Assembly: GCF_035762905.1 (NCBI RefSeq)
Contig: NZ_DASUCC010000109.1
Span: 1-64,000 of the forward strand
Length of the DNA stretch: 64,000 nucleotides
Direction: 5' to 3'
DNA from: DASYTH01 sp035762905
GTDB taxonomy: Bacteria; Actinomycetota; Actinomycetes; Mycobacteriales; Pseudonocardiaceae
A program made the translations under genes and the position numbers. Shown in pieces: positions 52,589-61,454 of this stretch. The notes under the pieces are model-generated. The model was not told the origin of the DNA. It saw nothing but the letters and a program-made list of their open reading frames with translations, and ran no database searches. Each line of letters starts with the position of its first letter. Within the stretch, counting starts at the first letter, position 1.

Positions 52589-53560
52589 ATGAGCTACCGC
52601 GTCCGGATTCTGGTCGCACTGCTGATGGTCTACCTGCTCTGGGGCTCCACCTACGCGGCCATCGAGGTGATGCTGGAAACCATCCCGCCGTTGTTGGGTA
52701 CCGCGCTGCGATTCGTGATCGCGGCGCTGGTCCTGTGCGCGTTCCTCCTGCCCGGGCACGGCTGGCGCCGGTTCCGGGTGCCGCCGGCCCAGGCGGGAAA
52801 CGCGGTGATCGCGGGTCTGCTCACCCTCGCCGCGGCCCGCGGACTCATCTCGTACGGCCAACAGTTCGTCGATTCCGGCCTGGCCGCGCTGATGGTGGCG
52901 TCGGTGCCGGTGTGGATCATGCTGTACCGCATGATCGGCGGCGACCGGGCCCGCCCGGTGGCCATGCTCGGAATCGCGATGGGCTTTCTCGGTATCGCCC
53001 TGTTGTGCCTACCGGCCGGGGCAGGCGTCGCGGCGCTGCCCGTCGCCGGTGTGGCGGCGCTGCTGGTGGCCGCCGCGTGCGAGGCGGCCGGGATGTTCGG
53101 GACGTCGCGACTGGCCATGCCGCCCGATCCGCTCGCCACGGTGACCATTCAGATGGCCGCGGCCGGCGTGGCACTGCTCCTCATGGCCGCGGTCACCGGC
53201 GAGTTCAACACCTTCGGCGCCCCGTCGCTCGCCTCGGCGCTCTCGGTGCTCTACCTGGCCATTCCGGGCGGAGTGGTGCCGTTCGCCTGTCTGATCTGGC
53301 TGCTCCGAAACGCTCCGGTGTCGATCGCGTCCACCTACGCCTACGTGAATCCCGCGATCGCCCTGGTGCTGGGCTGGCTGTTGTTGGACGAGCAGGTGCG
53401 TCCGATCGCTCTGCTCGGCGGCGCCCTCGTGCTCGCCGCCGTGATCATGGTCATCCGCGCGGAGCACCGCGGCGATCACGGGCCAAAAGCCGTTGAACGA
53501 ACCGGAAATTCATCGACATATGTCACGGGGGATGGACAGCGTGCCAAACAATCACCATGA
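52589..53560 (+). CDS. EamA/DMT-family exporter
   Basis: A 323-residue membrane protein with ten hydrophobic segments in two EamA repeats (VYLLWGSTYAAIEVML in the first; STYAYVNPAIALVLGWLLLDE in the second). Drug/metabolite transporters of this group often export small metabolites or amino acids. It is 36 bases after the flavin reductase and overlaps the amidohydrolase start, so it belongs to the same transcript. An export role for the halogenated product is a reasonable guess. Confidence 0.85.
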   Translation: MSYRVRILVALLMVYLLWGSTYAAIEVMLETIPPLLGTALRFVIAALVLCAFLLPGHGWRRFRVPPAQAGNAVIAGLLTLAAARGLISYGQQFVDSGLAALMVASVPVWIMLYRMIGGDRARPVAMLGIAMGFLGIALLCLPAGAGVAALPVAGVAALLVAAACEAAGMFGTSRLAMPPDPLATVTIQMAAAGVALLLMAAVTGEFNTFGAPSLASALSVLYLAIPGGVVPFACLIWLLRNAPVSIASTYAYVNPAIALVLGWLLLDEQVRPIALLGGALVLAAVIMVIRAEHRGDHGPKAVERTGNSSTYVTGDGQRAKQSP

Positions 53561-56500
53561 GGCATCGAAGTCAGGCCTGAGCCGCCGCGAGGTGCTGCGC
53601 CGGGGCGGACAGTTCGCCGCAGTGGCCGGCGGTGCCTCGCTGGTCGCGCCCGGGATCGCCTCGGTGGCGGCCACGGCCGACCCGGTTGAGCAGGCGGCCG
53701 ATCGTGCGGACGCCACGCTCGTCGAGGGCACGAACACGGCCGCGGCCGTCTCGCCCGACGGCCGGTGGTTGGCCCTCGATCTGGTCACCGGGATCTGGGT
53801 GCTGCCGATCAGCGGTGGGCGGGCCCGCCGCCTCACCGACGACCTCACCGATGCCACCCAAGCCCATTGGTCTCCGGACGGGAGCCGACTCACCTTCCAG
53901 GCGTACCGGGACGGCAACTTCCACCTCTGGATGATCCGCGCGGACGGCTCCGGGCTGCAACAGCTCACTTCGGGCCCGTTCGACCACCGGGAGCCCAAGT
54001 TCTCGCCGGACGGCCGGCTGCTGGTCTTCACCTCCGACCGCGGCAACACCGGCAGCTACGGTGTGTTCAGCTACGACCTGGGCAGTGGCGCCATCCGCGC
54101 ACTGACCGACACGCTCGCCGAGGAGGCCATGCCGAGTTGGTTCCCCGGCTCCGCCAACAAGATCGCATTCACGTCGAACGAGGTCGCGATCGACGCCGTC
54201 GACCTGAGCACCGGGACGGTGGAGCGACTCGTCACCGCGCCGGCCGACGCCCGGCTGTACGGGCCCTCGGTCGGACCGGACGGCCGGACGCTGGCCTACG
54301 TTCGGATCACCGGCGCAACGGCCGAACTCCTCGCCGGTGAGCGGGTGGTGAGCACCGTCGGCGAGGACGTGTTCGCCTTCCCGCCGACCTGGTTGTCGGC
54401 CAACGAGTTGCTCTACACCGCCGACGGCAAGATCAGGCGCCGCCGGCTCGATGCGAGCCGGGTGGACGACATCCCGTTCACCGCAACGGTCACGGTGGTC
54501 ACGCGGAGCGGCAGACCGCAGCCGGTGCGGCGGGATTCCCAGCTGACGCATCCACGCCCGGTCAAGGGCATCGCCAGCCCGGTGTGCTCGGCCGACGGCC
54601 GCCGGATCGCGTTCCGCGCGGTCAACGCGTTGTGGTTGATGGACATCGGCGGCAGGCCGGAGCGCATCGTCGACGACGGCTACTTCGCCTCGGACCCGGA
54701 CTTTTCGCCCGACGGGCGATCGCTGGTATACGTATCCGACCGCGCCGGCGACGCCGACCTGTGGCTGCGCGATCTCAGCACGGGTGTCGAGCGCCGGCTG
54801 ACCACCCTGCCGGGCGCACAGCTGACCCCGCGGTGGAGCCCGGACGGCCGCCAGATCGCCTACCAGGACCACGACGGTGCCGCCTGGATCCTCGACCTGG
54901 CTTCGGGTTCGGTTCGCCAGGTCACGCCCAACCTGTTCCTGCCCGGTCGCCCGACGTGGTCGCCGGACGGCAATGTGCTGGCGTTGGCGGCGGTGAAGCC
55001 GTACTCCGCACGGTTCCGGGAGGGAACCAGCCAGATCCTCACCGTCGACCTGCGCACCGGGACGCTGACCTACACCGAGCCGATGCCACACGCGTCGCTG
55101 ACCACGCGAGGCGACGACGGCCCGGTGTGGTCGCCGGACGGCCGGCACCTGGCGTTCGTGGTCGGATCCGTGGCCTGGGTGGTACCGGTCGACGGCACCG
55201 GCCGGTTCACCGGGACTCCTCGGCAGGTCACCAGCGAGGCGACCGATTCGCCTTGCTGGCAACGAAACGACCGGCTGATCTACCTCAACAACGGGCGGCT
55301 GCGCTCGGTTCCGATCGCCGGCGGCCAAGCCCGCGACATTCCGGTCGAGCTGAGCTGGCGGCTGGCCCGGAGTACCGACCGGCACGTCATCCACGCCGGC
55401 GCGATGTGGGACGGAACCGCGACCAGCCTGCGCCGGGACGTGGACATCGTGGTCGAGAATGGCCGGATCGCAGCCGTTCTGGACCATGTGCCCGGACGGT
55501 CCACTGTGGACGCTGCCCGGCTGACCGTGATGCCGGGACTCATCGATGCGCACAACCACTGGCACCTGCGCGGCCGGCAGTGGGGCGACCGGCAGGGCAG
55601 GTTATGGCTGGCCTACGGAATCACCACGACCCGTTCGCCGGGCGATCCCGTCTACCAGATGGTGGAGACCAGGGAGGCACTCGAGTCCGGTGCCCGGATC
55701 GGCCCGCGGTTCTTCGCCACCGGCGAGGCGATCGACGGCAGCAGGGTGTTCTACAACTTCATGCGCCCCACCCGTTCGGTCGCCCAGCTGGGCCTCGAGA
55801 TGGACCGGGCGCGCGGGCTCGAATACGACATGATCAAGACCTATGTTCGGCTGTCCGTCGAGTTCCAGCGGCTCGTGGTGGAGCAGGCGCATCGCAGCGG
55901 GATGCTGCTGAGCTCGCATTATCTGTACCCCGCCGCGGCCGTCGGCATGGATGGCATGGAGCACTTCGGCGCGACCAACCGTCTCGGTTACTCGCACACC
56001 GTGAGCCGGCTCGGCCGCGCCTACGCCGACGTGATCGAACTGTTCGCCAAGTCCGGCATGTCGCTCACGCCGACCCTGTTCAACTCGTTCGTGCTGTATG
56101 CCGAGGACCGCTCACTCGTGGACGATCGACGGTCGAGGACGCTGTTCCCGCCGTGGGAGTACGAGCGCTACGTGGCGAGGGCCAACGACGCCACCAGGCC
56201 GCCGGCCGCGGTCAACCGGGAGATGCTGCGGTTCCAGACCGAGATGGTGCTGCGCGTGCATCGCGCAGGCGGGTTCGTGATCGCCGGCACCGACTCGCCG
56301 CTGGACAACGTCGCGGTCTCCCTGCACATGAACCTGCGCGCCATGGTCCGATTCGGCTTCACCCCGCACGAGGCCCTGGTCACCGCCACCGCCAACCCGG
56401 CGCGCTGGCTCGGGTTGGAGCACGAACTGGGCACCATCCGCCCGGGCGCACACGCCGATCTGTCGTTCATCGAGGGTGATCCGCTCGCCGACATTCGAGC

Positions 56501-56723
56501 CGCGGCAGCCGTGCGGTACGTGATGCTCGGTGGCCGCCTGCACACGATCGACGGCCTGATGGAACCGTTCACCACACCGGTTGCCGCCGCTGTGGCCACG
56601 CATCCCAGCGTGCGCCGGTTGACCACCCCGGACCGAGACGAGTGGTGGCACCGGCCGGAGTGGGCGATGCAGGTGTGCTGCGGAGCCACCGGAGGTGAAG
56701 CCGGACCCGCGGGCGCCCACTGA
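53532..56723 (+). CDS. Tat-exported TolB-type propeller plus amidohydrolase
   Basis: A 1063-residue two-part enzyme. A twin-arginine signal (GLSRREVLRRGGQFAAVAGG) leads to about 600 residues of TolB/PD40-like beta-propeller blades with repeated WSPDGR/FSPDGR signatures, then a C-terminal amidohydrolase with MPGLIDAHNHWHLRG (metal HxH), SSHYLYPAA, MEHFGATN and GTDSPLDN. Similar exported fusions are annotated as amidohydrolase or peptidase-like. It lies between exporter and second flavin reductase, so activation or detoxification of an exported product is possible. Codon 691 (55602-55604) is TTA. The start is uncertain: ATG 53520, ATG 53532 or GTG 53541; it overlaps the exporter by 29 bases. 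Confidence 0.88.
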   Translation: MDSVPNNHHEASKSGLSRREVLRRGGQFAAVAGGASLVAPGIASVAATADPVEQAADRADATLVEGTNTAAAVSPDGRWLALDLVTGIWVLPISGGRARRLTDDLTDATQAHWSPDGSRLTFQAYRDGNFHLWMIRADGSGLQQLTSGPFDHREPKFSPDGRLLVFTSDRGNTGSYGVFSYDLGSGAIRALTDTLAEEAMPSWFPGSANKIAFTSNEVAIDAVDLSTGTVERLVTAPADARLYGPSVGPDGRTLAYVRITGATAELLAGERVVSTVGEDVFAFPPTWLSANELLYTADGKIRRRRLDASRVDDIPFTATVTVVTRSGRPQPVRRDSQLTHPRPVKGIASPVCSADGRRIAFRAVNALWLMDIGGRPERIVDDGYFASDPDFSPDGRSLVYVSDRAGDADLWLRDLSTGVERRLTTLPGAQLTPRWSPDGRQIAYQDHDGAAWILDLASGSVRQVTPNLFLPGRPTWSPDGNVLALAAVKPYSARFREGTSQILTVDLRTGTLTYTEPMPHASLTTRGDDGPVWSPDGRHLAFVVGSVAWVVPVDGTGRFTGTPRQVTSEATDSPCWQRNDRLIYLNNGRLRSVPIAGGQARDIPVELSWRLARSTDRHVIHAGAMWDGTATSLRRDVDIVVENGRIAAVLDHVPGRSTVDAARLTVMPGLIDAHNHWHLRGRQWGDRQGRLWLAYGITTTRSPGDPVYQMVETREALESGARIGPRFFATGEAIDGSRVFYNFMRPTRSVAQLGLEMDRARGLEYDMIKTYVRLSVEFQRLVVEQAHRSGMLLSSHYLYPAAAVGMDGMEHFGATNRLGYSHTVSRLGRAYADVIELFAKSGMSLTPTLFNSFVLYAEDRSLVDDRRSRTLFPPWEYERYVARANDATRPPAAVNREMLRFQTEMVLRVHRAGGFVIAGTDSPLDNVAVSLHMNLRAMVRFGFTPHEALVTATANPARWLGLEHELGTIRPGAHADLSFIEGDPLADIRAAAAVRYVMLGGRLHTIDGLMEPFTTPVAAAVATHPSVRRLTTPDRDEWWHRPEWAMQVCCGATGGEAGPAGAH
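55602..55604 (+). promoter_or_regulatory. TTA (bldA) codon in the amidohydrolase gene
   Basis: An in-frame TTA leucine codon (GRLWLAYG) in an otherwise strictly GC-ending gene. If the host uses the bldA system, this gene's translation would be tied to development like that of the SARP regulator. Confidence 0.65.
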
Positions 56724-56860
56724 CGACCCGCACCACTACGAGTTCCGCTCCCGGTTGCGCCGGTGCCGCCGAACCCCGAGGACGGCCCATGCCCGCTGGG
56801 ATGGATCCGCTCGCGCCCTGCCGAAGCCACCCGCGCCGCTCGCCATGAAGGGCCAGAGCC

Positions 56861-57375
56861 ATGACTTCTGTCAACAGCACCGTTTCCAGCCAGGCATTCC
56901 GTGAGCTCATGGCCAACTTCCCGTCCGGGGTGGCTGTGGTCGCGGCCTTCGACGGCACCGATCATCCATGGGGCATGACCTGCTCGGCGCTGTGCAGCGT
57001 GACCACCGCCCCGCCCACTCTGCTGGTGTGCCTGCGCCGGGGCGGGCCACCCTGGACGCCGTGCTGAGCGCCGGCACGTTCACGGTCAATCTGCTGCACG
57101 AAGAAGCTCGCGATACTGCCGAGTTGTTCGCCTCCCGCGATCCCGACCGCTTCGCGAAGACCCAATGGCAGGCGCCGCTTGGCTGTCTCGGCCCGCATCT
57201 GATGACCGCCGCGCAGGCGGTGGCCGACTGCCGGGTGGTCGATGTCAGCCCGGTGGGCGATCACATGGTGGTGTTCGGCCAGGTGGTGCGGATCAGCCCG
57301 GGCAGTAGCGGTGTGCCGCTGCTCTACGGGCTGCGCACCTACGGTTCATGGAGCCAGGCCGCTGCCCGACCGTGA
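56861..57375 (+). pseudogene. Flavin reductase broken by a one-base frameshift
   Basis: The frame from ATG 56861 codes the front of a flavin reductase (FRELMANFPSGVAVVAAFDG, GMTCSALCSVTTAPPTLLVC) and stops at 57067. The frame continues in another register from about 57047 (TLDAVLSAGTFTVNLLHEEA, then RVVDVSPVGDHMVVFGQVVR) to the stop at 57373-57375. Adding one G in the run at 57044-57046 restores a continuous 171-residue protein closely matching the reductase at 51953. It may be a real loss, or a sequencing error in a G-run. The exact-length fit and otherwise intact motifs make an error quite possible. Confidence 0.8.
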
Positions 57376-57486
57376 CCAGGCGAACCCGAGGATCCGTCCG
57401 CCGCCAACGTGCCAAGTGTGTTTCGTGCTACTACCGGTACACCATGGGCTAGTTTCGGCGGCCGGGCGCGCACAGGATCTGAAGCC

Positions 57487-59760
57487 GTGCGAACTCGACC
57501 TGCCATCGCCCGGCGACGCACCGCGGTGTTCGCCGCCACACTGGGACTGCTGGTCCCCGGCGTCCCACTGGCCGCAACGCCGACCGCGATCGCCGACGAG
57601 GTGGACTGCGCGAGCGTGCCGTGGATGGACCAGCGCAAGTCGGCCGAGCGAAGGGCGCGGGCGCTGTTGGCGGCGTCGTCGCTGGACCAGAAACTGCGCT
57701 GGCTCGACGAGCACTCGGCGAACGAGCCGACCCGGACCACGTTCACCACGGCCCGCCCTCGCGAGGTGCCGCCCGATCAGTTCACGCCGGTCACGTTCAC
57801 CATGCCGGTGCAGGTGCCCTGCACGCCGACGATCCAGTACACCGACGCGCCGTCGGCCATCGCCGGAGCCGGACCCGGCGTGACCGTCTATCCGGCGAAC
57901 GTGTCGCTGTCGTCCTCATGGGACACCGGACTCGCCTTCCGCAAGGGCGTTGCGATCGGCCACGAGGCATGGCGCAAGCAGCGCAACGTCCTGTTGGGGC
58001 CGGGCATCGCCAGCGGGCGGGACCCGCGCAGTGGCCGCACGTCGGAGTACCTTGGCGAGGACCCGGTGCTGTCCGGCCTGCTGGCCGGCGCGTACACCAA
58101 AGGCGTCGGCGCCAACGACCGCGAGCCGGTGCAGGCCCAGCTCAAGCATTTCGTCGCCAACGAGCAGGAGACCGACCGCACCAACAGCTCGTCCAATGTG
58201 GACCAACGGGCGCTGCGGGAGATCTACACGCTGCCCTACGAGATCGCGGTCGACCGTGGCGACGTCGGCTCCGTCATGTGTTCGTTCAATCAGGTCAACC
58301 ACGACTGGGCCTGCGGGAGCGAGTCGCTGCTGCGACGGATCCTCAAGCAGGAGATCGGTTTCGACGGCTGGGTCGTCACCGACTTCGGCGCGCGGCACTA
58401 CCTGACCGAGAATCCGCCGTCGCTCGCGGCGGGCCTCGACCAGGAGCTGAACGCCTGGCGCTACTGGACGCCCATGGCGATCAAGGAACAGATCGCGCTG
58501 GGCCGGCTGCGCGAGGCCGATGTCGACGAGGCGGCCTTCCGCATCGTGCGCGCGCACATCGCCTCCGGCCTGTTCGACACCCCGCGGATCGCCGCCCCCG
58601 ACGCCGACGTCTCGACGCCGGACAGCGAGGCCCTCGCCCGGACGCTGGCCGAGCAGGGCGCCGTGCTGCTGAAGAACACCGGGATCCTGCCGCTGACCGG
58701 CGCCGGTAACCGGATCGCCGTCGTCGGTCCGACCGCGGCCAACACCCCGGAGACCGGCGACATCGACGCCTCCGGTGTCTGCCTGCACACCGCGCCGAAC
58801 ATCCCCTGCACCGCCGCGGCACCGCTGGACGCCATCACCGCCCGGGCGGCGGCCGCCGGTGGCACCGTCACCTACGCCAACGGCAGCGACCTCGCCGCCG
58901 CGGCGGCCACCGCGGCCGATGCCGACGTGGCGATCGTGTTCGGCTACTACCGGGAGGGCGAGTTCGCCGACCGGCCGAACATCTCCCTGGACGGCAACGG
59001 CGACGCGCTCATCGCCACGGTGGCCGCGGCCAACCCCAACACGGTCGTGGTCCTGCAGACCGGCGGGCCGGTCGTCATGCCCTGGCTCGGCGCGGTCAAG
59101 GGTGTGCTGGAGATGTGGTTCGCCGGCGAGCAGATGGGTCCCGCCACCGCCGCGCTGTTGTGGGGCGACGTCGCGCCGAGCGGCAAGCCCACCCACTCCT
59201 TCCCGAGGTCGGAAGCCGACCTGCCCACCGCGGGCGACCCCGAGCGGTACCCCGGCACGTTCTCCGACGGATCGATCGTCCGCCCGCCGGGCAGCGACGA
59301 GCCGCGCCAGGTCGAATACAAGGAAGGCCTGCAGGTCGGCTACCGCTGGTACGCCGCGCGGCACATCGAGCCGCTGTTCCCGTTCGGCCACGGCCTCACC
59401 TACACCACCTTCGCCTACGACGACCTGCGCATCACCACCGGCAAGGACCTGCACATCCGGTTCCGCCTGACCAACACCGGCACCCGAACCGGCACCGAGA
59501 CCGCCCAGGCCTACCTACGCCTGCCCTCGGCCACCGGCGAACCGTCCAAGCGACTCCTCGGCTGGCAGAAGGTGACGCTGGCCCCGGGCCGATCGCGCAC
59601 CGTCGACCTCACCATCCGCGCCGCCGACCTCGCCGATCTGCATCTGCTCCAGTACTGGAACCCGCACACCCGCAACTGGACCACCGCCAAGGGCAGCTAC
59701 GAGATCACCGTCGGGTCCTCCTTCGACACCACCCTCCGCGACCGGTTCACGATTCGCTGA
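57487..59760 (+). CDS. Secreted glycoside hydrolase family 3
   Basis: A 757-residue exported GH3 enzyme (beta-glucosidase/xylosidase type). Signal peptide (AVFAATLGLLVPGVPLAATP), an N-terminal TIM-barrel-like domain with QAQLKHFVANEQETDR and the nucleophile Asp region GWVVTDFGARHY, a C-terminal alpha/beta sandwich (AVLLKNTGILPL, PFGHGLTYTTFAYDDL) and a fibronectin-III-like end. The usual SDW is TDF here. The substrate is unknown. The GTG at 57487 follows a weak ribosome binding site. It is the first of several carbohydrate-related genes at the right end. Confidence 0.9.
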   Translation: MRTRPAIARRRTAVFAATLGLLVPGVPLAATPTAIADEVDCASVPWMDQRKSAERRARALLAASSLDQKLRWLDEHSANEPTRTTFTTARPREVPPDQFTPVTFTMPVQVPCTPTIQYTDAPSAIAGAGPGVTVYPANVSLSSSWDTGLAFRKGVAIGHEAWRKQRNVLLGPGIASGRDPRSGRTSEYLGEDPVLSGLLAGAYTKGVGANDREPVQAQLKHFVANEQETDRTNSSSNVDQRALREIYTLPYEIAVDRGDVGSVMCSFNQVNHDWACGSESLLRRILKQEIGFDGWVVTDFGARHYLTENPPSLAAGLDQELNAWRYWTPMAIKEQIALGRLREADVDEAAFRIVRAHIASGLFDTPRIAAPDADVSTPDSEALARTLAEQGAVLLKNTGILPLTGAGNRIAVVGPTAANTPETGDIDASGVCLHTAPNIPCTAAAPLDAITARAAAAGGTVTYANGSDLAAAAATAADADVAIVFGYYREGEFADRPNISLDGNGDALIATVAAANPNTVVVLQTGGPVVMPWLGAVKGVLEMWFAGEQMGPATAALLWGDVAPSGKPTHSFPRSEADLPTAGDPERYPGTFSDGSIVRPPGSDEPRQVEYKEGLQVGYRWYAARHIEPLFPFGHGLTYTTFAYDDLRITTGKDLHIRFRLTNTGTRTGTETAQAYLRLPSATGEPSKRLLGWQKVTLAPGRSRTVDLTIRAADLADLHLLQYWNPHTRNWTTAKGSYEITVGSSFDTTLRDRFTIR

Positions 59761-59943
59761 CCTTCGGTGGACTCGGCCGCGGCGGAACTCATCCGGTGTG
59801 GGGGATGACCGGCCGGGTGGCAGGCCGAAGAGTCGGGTGAGCACACGCGAGCATTCGGCAACCGCGGTGCCAACAGGGCCGATTGGACGATGCCGGTTCG
59901 CCGGTCATCGAAACCGCTCGCGGACGGAGAAACGGCGGAAGAC

Positions 59944-60768
59944 ATGTGTCGTTGGCTGGCCTACATGGGTTCACCGGTACGTCTCGAGGATCTGCTGTAC
60001 AAGCCGGAGAACTCGCTCGTGGTGCAGAGCAGGCACTCTCGCCTGGGGGTGGAGTCCCTTAACGGGGACGGGTTCGGGGTCGGGTGGTACGGCGAGCGGG
60101 AGACGCCGGGAGTGTTCCACAGTGTCAAGCCGGCGTGGAACGACCGCAACCTGCGCGAGCTGTCGGCATTCGCCAAGTCGGGCTTGTTCTTCGCGCATAT
60201 CCGGGCCTCCACCGGCACCGCCGTTCAGGAGACCAACTGCCACCCGTTCCGGCACGGCCGCTGGCTGTGGATGCACAACGGTGCCATCGCGGACTTCCCG
60301 AAGGTGCGCCGCGAGCTCAGCTTCGCGATCGACCCCGCGCTCTACCCGGACATCTCGGGGTCGACCGACTCCGAGATCCTGTTCTACCTCGCCCTGACCT
60401 TCGGCTTGGCGAAGGACCCGCTGTCCGCCGTGGCCCAGGCGGTCGGGCTGGTCGAGAAGACCGGCCGGCAGTGCGGCACGACGCACCCGGTCCAGATGAC
60501 GGTCGCGACCACCGACGGCGAAACCCTGTGGGCGTTCCGGTACTCCAGCGAGGGCCGGTCCCGGTCCCTGTTCCACAACACCGACATCTCGACACTCCGC
60601 CATCAGCACCCGGACAATCCGCAACTGCACGACCTTTCGGAGGACACCCTGCTGGTCGTGTCCGAGCCGCTGGGGAATCTGCACGGGGCCTGGGCGGAAA
60701 TACCCGAGTCCACCTGCATCGTGGCCAAGGACGGCAGGACGGAACCGCACCCGTTCGCACCCGCCTGA
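59944..60768 (+). CDS. Class II glutamine amidotransferase
   Basis: A 274-residue Ntn-type amidotransferase. The chain begins MCRWLAYMG, so Cys2 becomes the catalytic N-terminal Cys after Met removal. GDGFGVGWYG, FAHIRASTGTAVQETNCHPF and MHNGAIADF are the other glutaminase motifs. It is a single-domain protein, like EgtC (gamma-glutamyl hamide amidase of ergothioneine synthesis) and related YafJ proteins; other ergothioneine genes are not adjacent, so the substrate is open. Upstream frames to 59890 are discounted because the N-terminal Cys must follow the initiator Met. Confidence 0.88.
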   Translation: MCRWLAYMGSPVRLEDLLYKPENSLVVQSRHSRLGVESLNGDGFGVGWYGERETPGVFHSVKPAWNDRNLRELSAFAKSGLFFAHIRASTGTAVQETNCHPFRHGRWLWMHNGAIADFPKVRRELSFAIDPALYPDISGSTDSEILFYLALTFGLAKDPLSAVAQAVGLVEKTGRQCGTTHPVQMTVATTDGETLWAFRYSSEGRSRSLFHNTDISTLRHQHPDNPQLHDLSEDTLLVVSEPLGNLHGAWAEIPESTCIVAKDGRTEPHPFAPA

Positions 60769-61059
60769 CGAGCGGACCGAACGGAGCCGGCCACTCTGGA
60801 CGCTGCACCACGATCGGCATGGTGCGGGCCATGTTCACCCGCCCTGATGCGACCGCCGCACACCTGGCGCGCGGGGTGGGTGGAGGTGTGCTACGGTGTA
60901 CGCGGATGTTAGTTTTGTGTTCGTGTTTGTGCGCGCTCGCGAAACATTGTCGCGGGTTTTGGATTTTCCTCCAGGTTTGGTCGGAGACGATCCCGTCACA
61001 GACTCCCGGTCCGCCGCACCCCGCAGCGTTCCGTATACACGACCTGTCGAGGAGACAAC
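60769..61059 (+). promoter_or_regulatory. Long leader of the cold-shock gene
   Basis: A 290-bp gene-free gap. From about 60900 it turns AT-rich and pyrimidine-rich (TTAGTTTTGTGTTCGTG). Long structured 5' leaders are usual for cspA-type genes and govern stability and translation in the cold. I see no clear promoter. Confidence 0.5.
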
Positions 61060-61263
61060 ATGACTCAGGGCACCGTTAAGTGGTTCAACTCCGAAAAGGG
61101 CTTCGGCTTCATCGCGCCTGACGGCGGCGGCGCCGACGTATTCGCGCACTATTCGGAAATCCAGGGTGGCGGCTTCAAGTCGCTCGAGGAGAACCAGCGC
61201 GTCGAATTCGAGATCAGCCAGGGCCAGAAGGGCCCGCAGGCCACCGGCATCACCATCGTCTGA
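61060..61263 (+). CDS. cspA: Cold-shock protein
   Basis: A 67-residue CspA-family OB-fold protein with intact RNP1 (KGFGFI) and RNP2 (VFAHYSEI; the usual VFVH is VFAH) motifs. It binds single-stranded RNA and DNA and acts as an RNA chaperone. A GAGGAGA ribosome binding site precedes the ATG, and a strong hairpin terminator follows. It is monocistronic. Confidence 0.96.
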   Translation: MTQGTVKWFNSEKGFGFIAPDGGGADVFAHYSEIQGGGFKSLEENQRVEFEISQGQKGPQATGITIV

Positions 61264-61286
61264 CTGGCATAGCAGCCAGAACGCAG

Positions 61287-61317
61287 CAGGGCCTCGCTCG
61301 GTACGAGCGAGGCCCTG
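61287..61317 (+). terminator. Strong hairpin terminator of cspA
   Basis: CAGGGCCTCGCTCG pairs perfectly over 14 bp with CGAGCGAGGCCCTG across a GTA loop. No U-run follows, as often in high-GC actinobacteria. Confidence 0.9.
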
Positions 61318-61401
61318 TCGCGTTGGCACCGACCTCGGCCGATGACGGGAACCGCCTGGCCATTGCGCCGGTGTGACGGGCTGGCTACAGTGAGTGCCTA
61401 G

Positions 61402-61417
61402 ACGTTTGAAACGTTTA
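61402..61417. promoter_or_regulatory. LacI-family operator-like site before the rhamnosidase
   Basis: ACGTTTGAAACGTTTA contains the perfect core AAACGTTT and an overlapping ACGTTT-G-AAACGT palindrome. It shares GAAACGTTT with the site at 16875. It lies 38 bases ahead of the GH78 ATG, where a repressor would block transcription. Confidence 0.6.
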
Positions 61418-61454
61418 AAGTCGCCGTCCCGGCACGCTGAATGGGAGCCCTGCC

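Noticed and set aside
59798..60397. Second plus-strand frame overlapping the class II amidotransferase
   Set aside because: It is Arg/Ser-rich shadow translation; the amidotransferase motifs are all in the other frame.
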